From NCBI RefSeq assembly GCF_003955715.1, contig NZ_CP034463.1:7998001-8062000 (forward strand): 64,000 nucleotides of DNA, given 5' to 3'. Positions 1 to 7,704 of the stretch are shown here, piece by piece. The notes beneath the pieces are model-generated. The model did no database searches and had not been told where the DNA came from. It was given only the letters and a program-made list of their open reading frames with translations. How positions within the stretch are numbered: position 1 is the stretch's first letter; each line of letters opens with the position of its first letter. The translations under genes were made by a program, and so were the position numbers. The DNA comes from Streptomyces aquilus. Its GTDB lineage: Bacteria > Actinomycetota > Actinomycetes > Streptomycetales > Streptomycetaceae.

Positions 1-533
1 AACACCGAGTCGACGAGTACGGCGAACCGCTCGGCCACGTCCAGGAGTTCGCGGCGGCCCGTCGCCCGGTGGTGGGCGACCGCGGCCTGGATCAGATGGC
101 CCGCGCAGTACAACTCGTGCCCCCAGCCCAGCTCCTGCCAGCGCTTCTCCGGGTGGGCGAGCTGGTAGTACGTCTGGAGGTAGCCGTCGGCCTGCTGGGC
201 GGCGGCGAGGAGACCGGTCAACTCGGCGACCTGTGCGGCCAGTTCGGTGTCGCCCGGAGCGTCGGCCAGCTGCCAGGACGCCGCCTCCAGCCACTTGTGG
301 ACGTCCGAGTCCTGGAACGGGAAGTCCCCCGTGAAGGTGCCCTTGCCCACGGCGGCGGCCCGCAGGTTGGCCAGGTTCCCGGCCGACTCCAGCCGGGCCG
401 GGCCCTGCGGGATGCTCACCTCGGCGTTGGTCCTGCGCCGCTCGGCCCAGAAGCCGCCGGTGACGCGGGCGGCGGTCGCCGGGCGCAGCGCGCTCGACGC
501 GCGGTCGGTGAGACGGATCGGGCCGATGGGCAT
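1..533 (-). CDS. GH127 beta-L-arabinofuranosidase, N-terminal part (cut by window edge)
   Basis: The visible 177 codons begin MPIGPIRLTDRAS and contain the GH127 (DUF1680) signatures: an early RVTGGFWAERR segment, FQDSDVHKWLEAASWQLA, a YLQTYYQ segment and GHLIQAAVAHHRATG near residues 150-165. Family enzymes release terminal beta-L-arabinofuranose from plant glycans and are normally around 600-800 residues, so most of the gene lies outside the window. No signal peptide is seen, which suggests a cytosolic enzyme acting on imported oligosaccharides. A GGGGAG ribosome site precedes the ATG. The gene follows a LacI regulator on the same strand and has a LacI-type operator (552-565) about 20 bases upstream of its start. 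The family call is secure; the exact substrate is inferred from neighbouring arabinan and galactan enzymes. Confidence 0.9.
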   Translation of the reverse strand, partial: MPIGPIRLTDRASSALRPATAARVTGGFWAERRRTNAEVSIPQGPARLESAGNLANLRAAAVGKGTFTGDFPFQDSDVHKWLEAASWQLADAPGDTELAAQVAELTGLLAAAQQADGYLQTYYQLAHPEKRWQELGWGHELYCAGHLIQAAVAHHRATGRRELLDVAERFAVLVDSV

Positions 534-551
534 ACGCGGTACTCCCCGGAC

Positions 552-565
552 GGAAACCGGTTGCT
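552..565. promoter_or_regulatory. LacI-type operator upstream of GH127
   Basis: On the minus strand this reads AGCAACCGGTTTCC, a near-palindrome around a central CG. Its 13-base core GCAACCGGTTTCC differs at one position from the site at 1749-1761 upstream of the LacI gene. Location just ahead of the GH127 start fits repression by the neighbouring regulator. The match is seen; the binding is inferred. Confidence 0.65.
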
Positions 566-621
566 GTCGCCGTGAGCATAGGAAACGCCCGGTTCGGCGA
601 CAAGGGGGCGCCGTGGCCGTG

Positions 622-1686
622 CTACGCCGCGGCCTCCGCCGCCTTCGCCACCGAGTTCCGCACCACCACATGCGTCCCCAACAGCAGATGCTCGTCCGGC
701 GTGTCCGGCTCGCGCCCCAGCGCGGTCCGCACCGCGAGCCTGCCCAGCTCCTCGTACGGAACATGCACGGTCGTCAGCGCCGGATGCAGATCCCGGGCGA
801 ACGGGATGTCGTCGTACCCGGCCAGCGACACGTCGTCCGGCACCCTCAGCCCCGCCTCGCGCAGCGCGGTCAGGGCGCCCGCAGCGACCATGTCGGTGGC
901 GGCGACCACCGCCGTGAACTGCGGCCCCCGCTCCAGGACTTGGCGCATCAGCCGATGGCCCGACTCGCGTGTGAAGTCGCCGTGCAGGACCAGCTCCGGA
1001 TCGGGTTCCAGGCCGCGGGCGCGGTGGGCGGCGAGATAGCCGCGCGCACGGCCCTGGGCGGTGGTGTGGTCCGGCTTGCCGCCGAGGAACAGCACCCTCT
1101 GATGGCCCTGCGCGAGGACGTGCGCGACCAGGGCGTAGGCACCGCCCTCGTTGTCGTACTCGATGACCGTCACCGGCGCCCCGGGGCCCAGCGGCGGACG
1201 TCCGCACAGCACCAGCCGGGAGCCGGCCGAGGCGAGGGAGTCGGCCATGCGTCGGGTGCGGTCGCGGTACTCGGCGGTGTCGGCGCCGCCGCCGACCAGG
1301 ATCACCGCGGCGGCCCGCTGGGCGCGCATCATCTCCACGAACTCGACCTCGCGCCGGGCGTCGCCCTCCGTGCTGCACACCAGACACAGCTGCCCGAGCC
1401 GGCTCGCCTCGCGCTCCACACCGTGCGCCATCAGCGCGAACGACGGGCCGGTGAGGTCCTCCAGCACGAACGCCAGCGTGGGGGTGGCCACGCCCGCGAT
1501 CGCCTTGGCGCGCGCGTCGGCGACATAGTCCAGCTCGCGAACAGCCCGCAGGACCCGCGTCCGGGTCGTCGCGCTCACCGGATAGACCCCGCCGAGCACC
1601 CGCGACACGGTCGACGCGGACACCCCCGCGCGGGCCGCCACGTCCCGGATGGTGCTCCGGCTCGCGTCCTCGCTCTTCCTGGTCAT
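622..1686 (-). CDS. LacI-family transcriptional regulator
   Basis: A 354-residue LacI/GalR repressor. The N-terminal helix-turn-helix is clear (STIRDVAARAGVSASTVSRVL, roughly residues 12-32), followed by the hinge and a periplasmic-binding-protein-like sensor domain. The sensor carries typical segments such as PTLAFVLEDLTGPSFALMAHGVE and the late VSLAGYDDIPFA motif. The ATG at 1686 (MTRKSEDAS) is chosen because it puts the helix-turn-helix at the usual distance from the N terminus; an in-frame start at 1752 would add 22 basic, unstructured residues and overlap the operator. An operator-like palindrome at 1748-1762 suggests autoregulation, and its near-identical twin lies before GH127 on the same strand. 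The likely effector is an arabinose- or galactose-containing oligosaccharide, by context only. Confidence 0.9.
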   Translation of the reverse strand: MTRKSEDASRSTIRDVAARAGVSASTVSRVLGGVYPVSATTRTRVLRAVRELDYVADARAKAIAGVATPTLAFVLEDLTGPSFALMAHGVEREASRLGQLCLVCSTEGDARREVEFVEMMRAQRAAAVILVGGGADTAEYRDRTRRMADSLASAGSRLVLCGRPPLGPGAPVTVIEYDNEGGAYALVAHVLAQGHQRVLFLGGKPDHTTAQGRARGYLAAHRARGLEPDPELVLHGDFTRESGHRLMRQVLERGPQFTAVVAATDMVAAGALTALREAGLRVPDDVSLAGYDDIPFARDLHPALTTVHVPYEELGRLAVRTALGREPDTPDEHLLLGTHVVVRNSVAKAAEAAA

Positions 1687-1747
1687 CGCCGCCCCCGCCC
1701 CTCGCCCCGAGTTCGCGCCCACCCCGCGGGAACTGCGGCGACGTGAC

Positions 1748-1762
1748 GGCAACCGGTTCCCG
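1748..1762. promoter_or_regulatory. LacI-type operator upstream of the regulator gene
   Basis: GGCAACCGGTTCCCG, centred on CG, lies about 60 bases upstream of the LacI start. Its core GCAACCGGTTCCC matches the operator at 552-565 (read on the minus strand) at 12 of 13 positions. Two matched sites flanking one LacI gene are what autoregulation plus local target control would look like. Confidence 0.6.
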
Positions 1763-1806
1763 AAACGGAGGCTAGCAGCGAGCCGGGAGGAGAGGGAGGG
1801 TGCGGA

Positions 1807-2730
1807 CTAGGCGTGCGACGACAGCGTCCCCGCGATCGACGCGATCGCCTCCGGGCCCACCCGGCAGCACCCGCCGATCAGCCGCGCCCCGGCCCCCTCC
1901 CAGGCCAGCACCTCGCCCGGCGCGAAGCTGGAACGGCCGTTCCAGGCACGGGCCTCGGCGTCCCAGGCCTCGCCGCTGTTCGGATAGACCACGACCGGCT
2001 TGCCGGTGACGCGGGCCGCGATCTCGACCGCCCCGTCCACGTCCTCGGGCGCACAGCAGTTCACGCCGACCGCGATGACCTCGTCCGCCTCGGCGGCCAG
2101 GGCGAACGCCTCCTCCAGGGGCTGCCCGGCGCGGGTACGGTCGCCCGCGACCGAGTACGACAGCCAGGCGGGCGTGTCCAGACCGCGCAGCGCCCGCAGC
2201 AGCGCCTGCGCCTCGTCGGCGTCCGGCACCGTTTCGAGGGCCAGGACGTCGGGTCCGGCCGCGGACAGCACCTCCAGGCGCGGGCGGTGGAAGGCCTCCA
2301 GCTCGGCCACGCTCAGCCCGTACCGGCCGCGGTACTCGGAGCCGTCCGCGAGCATCGCCCCGTAGGGGCCGACGGAGGCGGCGACGTACAGCGGGCGGGT
2401 GACGCCCTTCGCCTGCGCCTGCCGGGCCGCCTCGCGGGCCAGCTCCACGCTGAGGGACAGCAGCTCGGCGGCGCGGTCGTGGCCGATGCCGCGCTTCTCG
2501 AAGCCCTCGAACGTCGCCTGGTAGCTGGAGGTGATCGCGACGTCCGCGCCCGACTCGTAATACGCGAGGTGCGCCTCGGTGATCGCCTCGGGGCGCTCGG
2601 CGAGCAGACGGGCCGACCACAGCTCGTCGCTCAGGTCGTGCCCGGCGGACTCGAGCTGGTTGGACATGCCGCCGTCGAGGACGACGGTGCGGGTGGCTAG
2701 TGCCTGGGCGAGGGTGGAGGTGCTGGTCAT
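1807..2730 (-). CDS. mmuM: Homocysteine S-methyltransferase
   Basis: A 307-residue zinc-dependent homocysteine methyltransferase, which moves a methyl group from S-methylmethionine (or a similar donor) to homocysteine to make methionine. The N terminus has VVLDGGMSNQLES. The zinc-binding cysteines are visible as NCCAPE near residue 222 and GGCC at 286-289, and the length matches MmuM. The ATG at 2730 (MTSTSTLAQAL) is chosen because the longer in-frame reading to 2952 runs through the dispersed repeat and is proline/arginine-rich. It is a soluble cytosolic enzyme whose metabolic role is unrelated to the surrounding polysaccharide genes, so it is probably a bystander in the locus. Confidence 0.92.
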   Translation of the reverse strand: MTSTSTLAQALATRTVVLDGGMSNQLESAGHDLSDELWSARLLAERPEAITEAHLAYYESGADVAITSSYQATFEGFEKRGIGHDRAAELLSLSVELAREAARQAQAKGVTRPLYVAASVGPYGAMLADGSEYRGRYGLSVAELEAFHRPRLEVLSAAGPDVLALETVPDADEAQALLRALRGLDTPAWLSYSVAGDRTRAGQPLEEAFALAAEADEVIAVGVNCCAPEDVDGAVEIAARVTGKPVVVYPNSGEAWDAEARAWNGRSSFAPGEVLAWEGAGARLIGGCCRVGPEAIASIAGTLSSHA

Positions 2731-2801
2731 GGTGTTGACAGTAGTCGTTGCGGCTACGGGGGTGCCTGTCGATGGTCGTGGCCGGATGCGGGCCGGCGGC
2801 G

Positions 2802-2852
2802 GCTGGTCGCGCCCGCGCGGCGGAGCCGCACATCGACACAGCCCCGCGCCCC
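2802..2852. repeat. Dispersed intergenic repeat, copy 1 of 3
   Basis: A 51-base element starting GCTGGTCGCGCCC and ending CAGCCCCGCGCCCC, with a small internal hairpin (GCGGC-GGA-GCCGC). Copies at 10724-10774 and 41420-41470 differ at only a few positions around its middle. Upstream similarity to copy 3 extends back to about 2754 (CTACGGGGGTGCC). It lies between the mmuM start and the 3' end of the beta-helix gene. Confidence 0.85.
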
Positions 2853-2878
2853 CGAGGGGCGTGACTCCGCGGTGCTCA

Positions 2879-5026
2879 TCAGTGTGCCGCGTGCCGTCCA
2901 CCTCGCCCACCCCGTCCGCGCCTGTACCGCGTCGCCGGGACCGCCAGGCCACCCAGGAGGCCCAGACCCAGGGCGTACGGCCACCAGCCGAGCCGGTCGT
3001 CCTGTTCGGCGCCCGCGGTGCGGGTCACGTCGGCTGCGGCGGGCGGGGTTGCTGCTGCCTTGGTGGTCTTGGGTGCGGCCGCGGTGAGGACGACGTCGTT
3101 GCCGTCGCCGCCCTGGTAGCTGATCCGGTAGGTGGTGTCGTCGAGCTTGAGCTTCGTGCCCTCCTTCAGCCCGGTGAAGGCGCCCTTGGTCTTCGCCGCC
3201 CCCTCGTGGTCCAGCACGGTGATCTTCTTCGCGGGGTCGGCCCCGGCCGCCGCCAGGTCGAGGTCACCGGCCAGCCGGACCGCGCCGGTCACCTTCAACG
3301 GCTCGGCACCCAGCACGAGTTCACCCTTCGCGCGCTGCGTGTACGCCCCGGCGACCGTGAGGCCGCCCCGCACCACGCCGTCGTTCGTCACCGCCCCCTT
3401 CACCGTGCCCTCGCCGCTCAGCGAGGTCGCCACTCGTAGCCCCGCCGTACCGGCGTCGAGGCGTGCGCCGGGCGTGGTCAGCCGGATCGCCTTGCTGCGC
3501 AGCAGAGTTGCCCCGCCGCGCAGCGCCAGCGTGCCCTTCTTCACCGTCGTCGTCCCGGTGTACGTCACCGAGGTCCCCGTCAGGGTCGTCGTCGCGCTGC
3601 CCGTCTGCGTGAGCGAGCCGCTGCCGCTGATCCGGGGCAGGGCAAGGGGCTTGGTCACGTTGTTCAGGACCAGCGAGCCGTTGTTGACGACCTTGTACAG
3701 GCTTCCTGCCGTGTACAGCCCACCGTCGGCGCCCGCCCGGCCGCTGCCCAACCGCAGCACCGCGCCCTTCTCGACGGTCGTGGAGCCGTCGTAGTACTGG
3801 ACGGCCGCGAACGTGACGTCGTTGCCGCGTGTCCCGGCGATGACGATGTCCCCGGCGCCGGGCGCCGCCAGCGTGTCGTGGAACCTGCCGCCGCCGATGG
3901 GGGCGCCCAGCGTCACCGGGCCGTTGTAGTCGAAGGTGAGGAGGGAACGGGAGCGTGCGGCCAGGAGGTTGATGTAGACCGTCTCCGCCGTGCCCGGCAT
4001 GAAGATCTTGTGCGTGGTGCCGTCGCCCCACTGGACGTTGGCGCCCTTGATGTTGGTGCCGCGCTTGTTGACGTTCTTGCGGGCGGGCGTCCAGTTCAGG
4101 GCCGGGTCGCTCAGCGAGGGGTCGGTGTCGCCGCCCTGGTCCGACCAGCTGTACTGGCCCCTGAGGATCACCTTGCTGCCGGGCCGGGACTGGACGTTGA
4201 TGTCGCTGCCGTACTCGCGCTGGTAGAAGTCCATGCCCATCGTGACCGTCTGGCCGAGCGGGGTGTCCACGGTCCAGGTGCCCTGGTTGAGGACCTTGCG
4301 CGTCCCCGGCAGGGAGGTCGCGTACTCCGGCCGTCCGGCGTTCGTCTGCGTGCCGTTGTCGATGACGCCCGAGAAGGGGCCGGACGTCACGTCCCACGTG
4401 GCCCAGAGGAAGCGGGGCTGGGTGATCAGGCCGGTGCCGCTGATGGTGCCCAGGTTGTAGGCGACGTCCTTCAGGGACAGCCGCAGGGTGCCGTCGACCC
4501 GGATGTTGTCCTGGTTGAGGCGGAACGCCGGGGTGTTGTACGGGTAGTGGCCGATCACCCCGGCCGAGCCGCCGTTGCCGTACTGGAGCGTGGCGCCTCG
4601 GGCGACCGTGATGGCGGGCGGGTCGGGGGTGGCGGTGGTGACGTAGGGGTGGTTGCCGCCCTGGACCGACACCTTCTGCCGCTGCCGTGCCTTCGGGAGC
4701 GTGAAGTCGCTGTCCCTGGTCAGGATCAGCGTCCCGCTGCCGCGCACGGTGAGCGTGCCCTCGCCGCGGAAGACCCCGTCGTACGTCGTCGTCCCGGACG
4801 GCACGGTGACGACCGTGTCGCCGGTGAGCGTGACGTCCCGGCCCGCGAGCACGTCGGCGGTGACGTCCCGGGCACCGGCGGCCTGGGCAGGGGGAGCGGT
4901 GGCGAGGAGGGCGGCGACCGCGGCGAGGGCGCCGGCGGCCGCTGCTGTCTTGTGGGTATGGCTGTGCACGGGAGGGGAGACGCGGCGGGGCGGCGGGCGA
5001 TAACAGAAAGTCGGCCCTGAGGACAC
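2879..5026 (-). CDS. Secreted, membrane-anchored beta-helix repeat protein
   Basis: A 715-residue exported protein. After a signal peptide (AAAAGALAAVAALLATAPPAQA, about residues 28-49) comes a long glycine-, threonine- and asparagine-rich region with autotransporter-like beta-strand repeats, for example YDGSTTVEKGAVLRLGSG and YTGTTTVKKGTLALRGG. This is the pattern of a right-handed parallel beta-helix. The C terminus has one hydrophobic segment (WWPYALGLGLLGGLAVPA) and an arginine-rich tail, so the protein should stay anchored on the outside of the membrane. No sortase motif was seen. No catalytic residues can be assigned; it may be a polysaccharide-binding adhesin or a divergent lyase. The start is uncertain: GTG at 5026 has GGAGG only one base upstream, and GTG at 4969 gives a neater signal peptide but no ribosome site. 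Confidence 0.75.
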   Translation of the reverse strand: MSSGPTFCYRPPPRRVSPPVHSHTHKTAAAAGALAAVAALLATAPPAQAAGARDVTADVLAGRDVTLTGDTVVTVPSGTTTYDGVFRGEGTLTVRGSGTLILTRDSDFTLPKARQRQKVSVQGGNHPYVTTATPDPPAITVARGATLQYGNGGSAGVIGHYPYNTPAFRLNQDNIRVDGTLRLSLKDVAYNLGTISGTGLITQPRFLWATWDVTSGPFSGVIDNGTQTNAGRPEYATSLPGTRKVLNQGTWTVDTPLGQTVTMGMDFYQREYGSDINVQSRPGSKVILRGQYSWSDQGGDTDPSLSDPALNWTPARKNVNKRGTNIKGANVQWGDGTTHKIFMPGTAETVYINLLAARSRSLLTFDYNGPVTLGAPIGGGRFHDTLAAPGAGDIVIAGTRGNDVTFAAVQYYDGSTTVEKGAVLRLGSGRAGADGGLYTAGSLYKVVNNGSLVLNNVTKPLALPRISGSGSLTQTGSATTTLTGTSVTYTGTTTVKKGTLALRGGATLLRSKAIRLTTPGARLDAGTAGLRVATSLSGEGTVKGAVTNDGVVRGGLTVAGAYTQRAKGELVLGAEPLKVTGAVRLAGDLDLAAAGADPAKKITVLDHEGAAKTKGAFTGLKEGTKLKLDDTTYRISYQGGDGNDVVLTAAAPKTTKAAATPPAAADVTRTAGAEQDDRLGWWPYALGLGLLGGLAVPATRYRRGRGGRGGRHAAH

Positions 5027-5054
5027 GCCTCCGCAGGCGTCCGGGACACGCCAA

Positions 5055-5077
5055 CAGAAAGCGCTCGCAGAAAGCGC
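5055..5077. promoter_or_regulatory. Direct repeat of a LacI/cre-like half operator
   Basis: CAGAAAGCGC occurs twice, 13 bases apart, in the divergent promoter region between the beta-helix gene and the GH43 operon. The first copy extends to AGAAAGCGCTCGC (5056-5068), which matches AGAAAGCGCTTGC at 9516-9528 at 12 of 13 positions. The sequence resembles sites bound by LacI/GalR-family proteins. Confidence 0.55.
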
Positions 5078-5100
5078 CTTCTCTCGTCGCGTCCAACCCG

Positions 5101-5129
5101 TTGACCTCCCCTGTTACCCGCCGTACCTT
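5101..5129 (+). promoter_or_regulatory. Candidate promoter of the GH43 operon
   Basis: TTGACC (5101-5106) and TACCTT (5124-5129) are spaced by 17 bases, matching the vegetative sigma factor pattern. Transcription would start near 5136, just before the palindrome at 5152-5173. Confidence 0.45.
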
Positions 5130-5151
5130 TCGGCTGTTCGCAATAACAACA

Positions 5152-5173
5152 GATGTTCTCAATATCGAACATC
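5152..5173. promoter_or_regulatory. Palindromic operator GATGTTC-N8-GAACATC
   Basis: Perfect 7-base arms separated by 8 AT-rich bases, 35 bases upstream of the GH43 start and downstream of the candidate promoter. A further TGTTCG half-site lies at 5135-5140. It looks unlike the CG-centred LacI sites nearby, so a second regulator is likely. Confidence 0.55.
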
Positions 5174-5208
5174 ACTCTCAGGACACCCCCACCCGAGAGG
5201 CAGTCCGT

Positions 5209-6288
5209 ATGAGCCGCGTTCCCCCCGCCCCCGACCGACGACTGCTGCTGAAGGGCGCCCTGGCCGCGGGCGCCCTGGCCGCGACCCCCACCATCGCCGT
5301 AGCCGCACCGAGCCCGGAGAAGGCCGCCGCGTTCGTGAACCCGCTGGTCCGCAATCGCGCCGACCCGCACATCCACCGGCACTCCGACGGCACGTACTAC
5401 TTCACGGCCACCGCCCCGGAGTACGACCGGATCATCCTGCGCCGCTCCCGCACCCTGAACGGTCTCGCGACCGCCGCCGAGTCGGTCATCTGGACCAAGC
5501 ACGCCACCGGCCCGATGGGCGCGCACATCTGGGCGCCGGAGATCCACCGCATCGGCGGCAAGTGGTACATCTACTTCGCGTCCGCGCCCGCCGAGAGCGT
5601 GTGGGACATCAGGATCTGGGTCCTGGAGAACGCCAACCACGACCCGTTCAAGGGCCCTTGGGTCGAGCGCGGCCAGATGAAGACCGCCTGGGAGACCTTC
5701 TCCCTCGACGCCACCACCTTCACCCACCGCGGCACCCGCTACCTCGCCTGGGCCCAGCACGAGCCCGGGATGGACAACAACACCGCCCTGTGGCTGTCGA
5801 AGATGGCGAACCCGTGGACCCTGACGGGCCCTCAAGTACGGCTGTCCACGCCCGAGTACGACTGGGAGTGCGTCGGCTACAAGGTCAACGAGGGCCCGTC
5901 CGTCATCGCCCGCAACGGCCGGCTCTTCATGTCGTACTCGGCCAGCGCCACCGACTTCCACTACTGCATGGGCCTGCTGACCGTCGACGCGAACGCCGAC
6001 CTCATGGACCCCGCGAACTGGTCCAAGTCGCCGACGCCGGTCTTCACCAGCAACGACACGACCAAGCAGTACGGCCCCGGCCACAACTGCTTCACCGTCG
6101 CCGAGGACGGCCGCAGCGACGTCCTCGTCTACCACGCACGCCCGTACAAGGACATCGTCGGCGACCCGCTGAACGACCCCAACCGGCACACCCGCGTCCA
6201 GAAGCTCGGCTGGCACGCGGACGGCACCCCCGATTTCGGCATCCCGGTGGCGGACACCACCGTCACGGACCTGGAGGTCGCGTCATGA
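5209..6288 (+). CDS. Secreted GH43 exo-arabinofuranosidase (subfamily 26-like)
   Basis: A 359-residue five-bladed beta-propeller hydrolase. It starts with a Tat signal (DRRLLLKGALAAGALAATPT, residues 9-28). The mature part opens FVNPLVRNRADPHIHRHSDG, where D52 is the expected general base, and E228 in VNEGPSV is the expected general acid. The HIWAPEIHRIGGKWYIYFA segment is typical of GH43. By family resemblance it releases L-arabinose from alpha-1,5-arabinan or arabinosylated side chains. The ATG at 5209 has GAGAGG upstream and gives a complete signal peptide. The stop codon overlaps the next start (ATGA at 6285-6288), so the two GH43 genes are translationally coupled. A promoter and palindromic operator lie upstream. 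Confidence 0.9.
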   Translation: MSRVPPAPDRRLLLKGALAAGALAATPTIAVAAPSPEKAAAFVNPLVRNRADPHIHRHSDGTYYFTATAPEYDRIILRRSRTLNGLATAAESVIWTKHATGPMGAHIWAPEIHRIGGKWYIYFASAPAESVWDIRIWVLENANHDPFKGPWVERGQMKTAWETFSLDATTFTHRGTRYLAWAQHEPGMDNNTALWLSKMANPWTLTGPQVRLSTPEYDWECVGYKVNEGPSVIARNGRLFMSYSASATDFHYCMGLLTVDANADLMDPANWSKSPTPVFTSNDTTKQYGPGHNCFTVAEDGRSDVLVYHARPYKDIVGDPLNDPNRHTRVQKLGWHADGTPDFGIPVADTTVTDLEVAS

Positions 6289-7697
6289 GACGTGCGTACG
6301 CGGTACTGCTCGCCCTCTGTCTGGCCCTCGCCGGCGCCCTCGTGACCGCCGGTCCCGCCCAGGCCGCGGCCCTCACCATCCCCAACGGCGTCCAGTTCAC
6401 CGACACTTCGGGCAACGCCCTGCACGCCCATGGCGGCGGCGTCATCAAGGTCGGGTCGTACTACTACTGGTTCGGTGAGAACCGCAACGCCGACAACACC
6501 TTCAAGGCCGTCTCCGTCTACCGCTCCACCGACCTGAAGAACTGGGAGTTCAGGAACAACGTCCTGACCCAGTCCTCCGCCTCGGAGCTGGGCACCGCCT
6601 ACATCGAGCGGCCCAAGGTCATCTACAACGCCGCCACCGGCAAGTTCGTGATGTGGATGCACAAGGAGAACGGCACCGACTACAGCGAGGCCCGCGCGGC
6701 CGTCGCCGTCTCCGACACCGTCGACGGCAGCTACACCTACCAGGGCAGCTTCCGCCCGCTCGGCCAGTACATGTCCCGGGACATCACCACGTACGTCGAC
6801 ACCGACGGCACCGCCTACATGGTCTCGGCCGCCAACGAGAACTACGACCTGCACATCTACAGGCTCAACGCCTCCTACACCGGCATCGACAGCCTGGTCG
6901 CCAACCCCTGGCCGGGCGGCCACCGCGAGGCACCGGCGCTGTTCAAGCGGGGCGGCGTCTACTTCATGCTCACTTCGGGCGCCACCGGCTGGAGCGCCAA
7001 CCAGCAGCAGTACGCCACCGCCACCTCGCTCGCCGGACCGTGGTCCTCGATGGCGAACGTCGGCGACTCCACGACGTACAACTCCCAGACCGCGTACGTC
7101 CTCCCGATCTCCGGGACGTCCGGCACCTCGTACCTCTACATGGGCGACCGCTGGGGCAACTCCTTCGGCGGGACCGTCAGCGACTCCCGGTACGTGTGGC
7201 TGCCGCTGACCTTCCCCACCTCCACCACGATGTCCATGTCCTGGTACCCGGAGATCACCGTGGACACGGCCGCCGGCACCATCGGCGGGACGAGCGCCAC
7301 GTACAACACGCTGATCGCGCGCCACAGTTCCAAGTGCGCGGACGTGGCCAACCAGTCGCTCTGGCAGGGCGTCGCCATCAGCCAGTACACCTGCAACGGC
7401 GGTGGCAACCAGAAGTGGTGGTTCAAGGACCTGGGCACCGGCTACTACCAGCTGGTCGGCCGCGGCAGCTCCCTGTGCCTCCAGGAGAACGCCGCCGACG
7501 TCACCCAGGAGAACTGCAACTCCGGTGCCACCACCCAGCAGTGGTCGGTGGCCGCCTCGGGCTCGTACGTCACCATCAAGGCCCGCGCCACCGGCGAGTG
7601 CCTCGACGTGAACGGCGCGTCCACCGCCAACTCCGCCGCGATCATCACGTACACCTGCAACGGAGCGACCAACCAGCAGTGGACGCGCGGAACGTGA
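6285..7697 (+). CDS. Secreted GH43_24 exo-beta-1,3-galactanase with CBM13
   Basis: A 470-residue protein with a Sec signal peptide (residues 1-28, ending AQAA), a GH43 domain to about residue 345 and a C-terminal ricin-type CBM13. The CBM13 shows three QxW-type repeats (CNGGGNQKW, CNSGATTQQW, CNGATNQQW). The early segment HAHGGGVIKVGSYYYWFGENRN is characteristic of GH43_24. As in that subfamily, the aspartate used as general base in other GH43 enzymes is absent. Known members remove galactose from beta-1,3-galactan main chains of arabinogalactan and can bypass side chains. Its ATG overlaps the stop of the preceding arabinofuranosidase gene, which implies joint production of an arabinan/galactan debranching pair. 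Confidence 0.9.
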   Translation: MRRAYAVLLALCLALAGALVTAGPAQAAALTIPNGVQFTDTSGNALHAHGGGVIKVGSYYYWFGENRNADNTFKAVSVYRSTDLKNWEFRNNVLTQSSASELGTAYIERPKVIYNAATGKFVMWMHKENGTDYSEARAAVAVSDTVDGSYTYQGSFRPLGQYMSRDITTYVDTDGTAYMVSAANENYDLHIYRLNASYTGIDSLVANPWPGGHREAPALFKRGGVYFMLTSGATGWSANQQQYATATSLAGPWSSMANVGDSTTYNSQTAYVLPISGTSGTSYLYMGDRWGNSFGGTVSDSRYVWLPLTFPTSTTMSMSWYPEITVDTAAGTIGGTSATYNTLIARHSSKCADVANQSLWQGVAISQYTCNGGGNQKWWFKDLGTGYYQLVGRGSSLCLQENAADVTQENCNSGATTQQWSVAASGSYVTIKARATGECLDVNGASTANSAAIITYTCNGATNQQWTRGT

Positions 7698-7704
7698 CCC
7701 TACG

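Noticed and set aside
3321..5162. Very long antisense and alternate-frame open frames over the beta-helix gene and other genes
   Set aside because: They mirror the real genes, are Arg/Pro-rich and have no recognisable domains.
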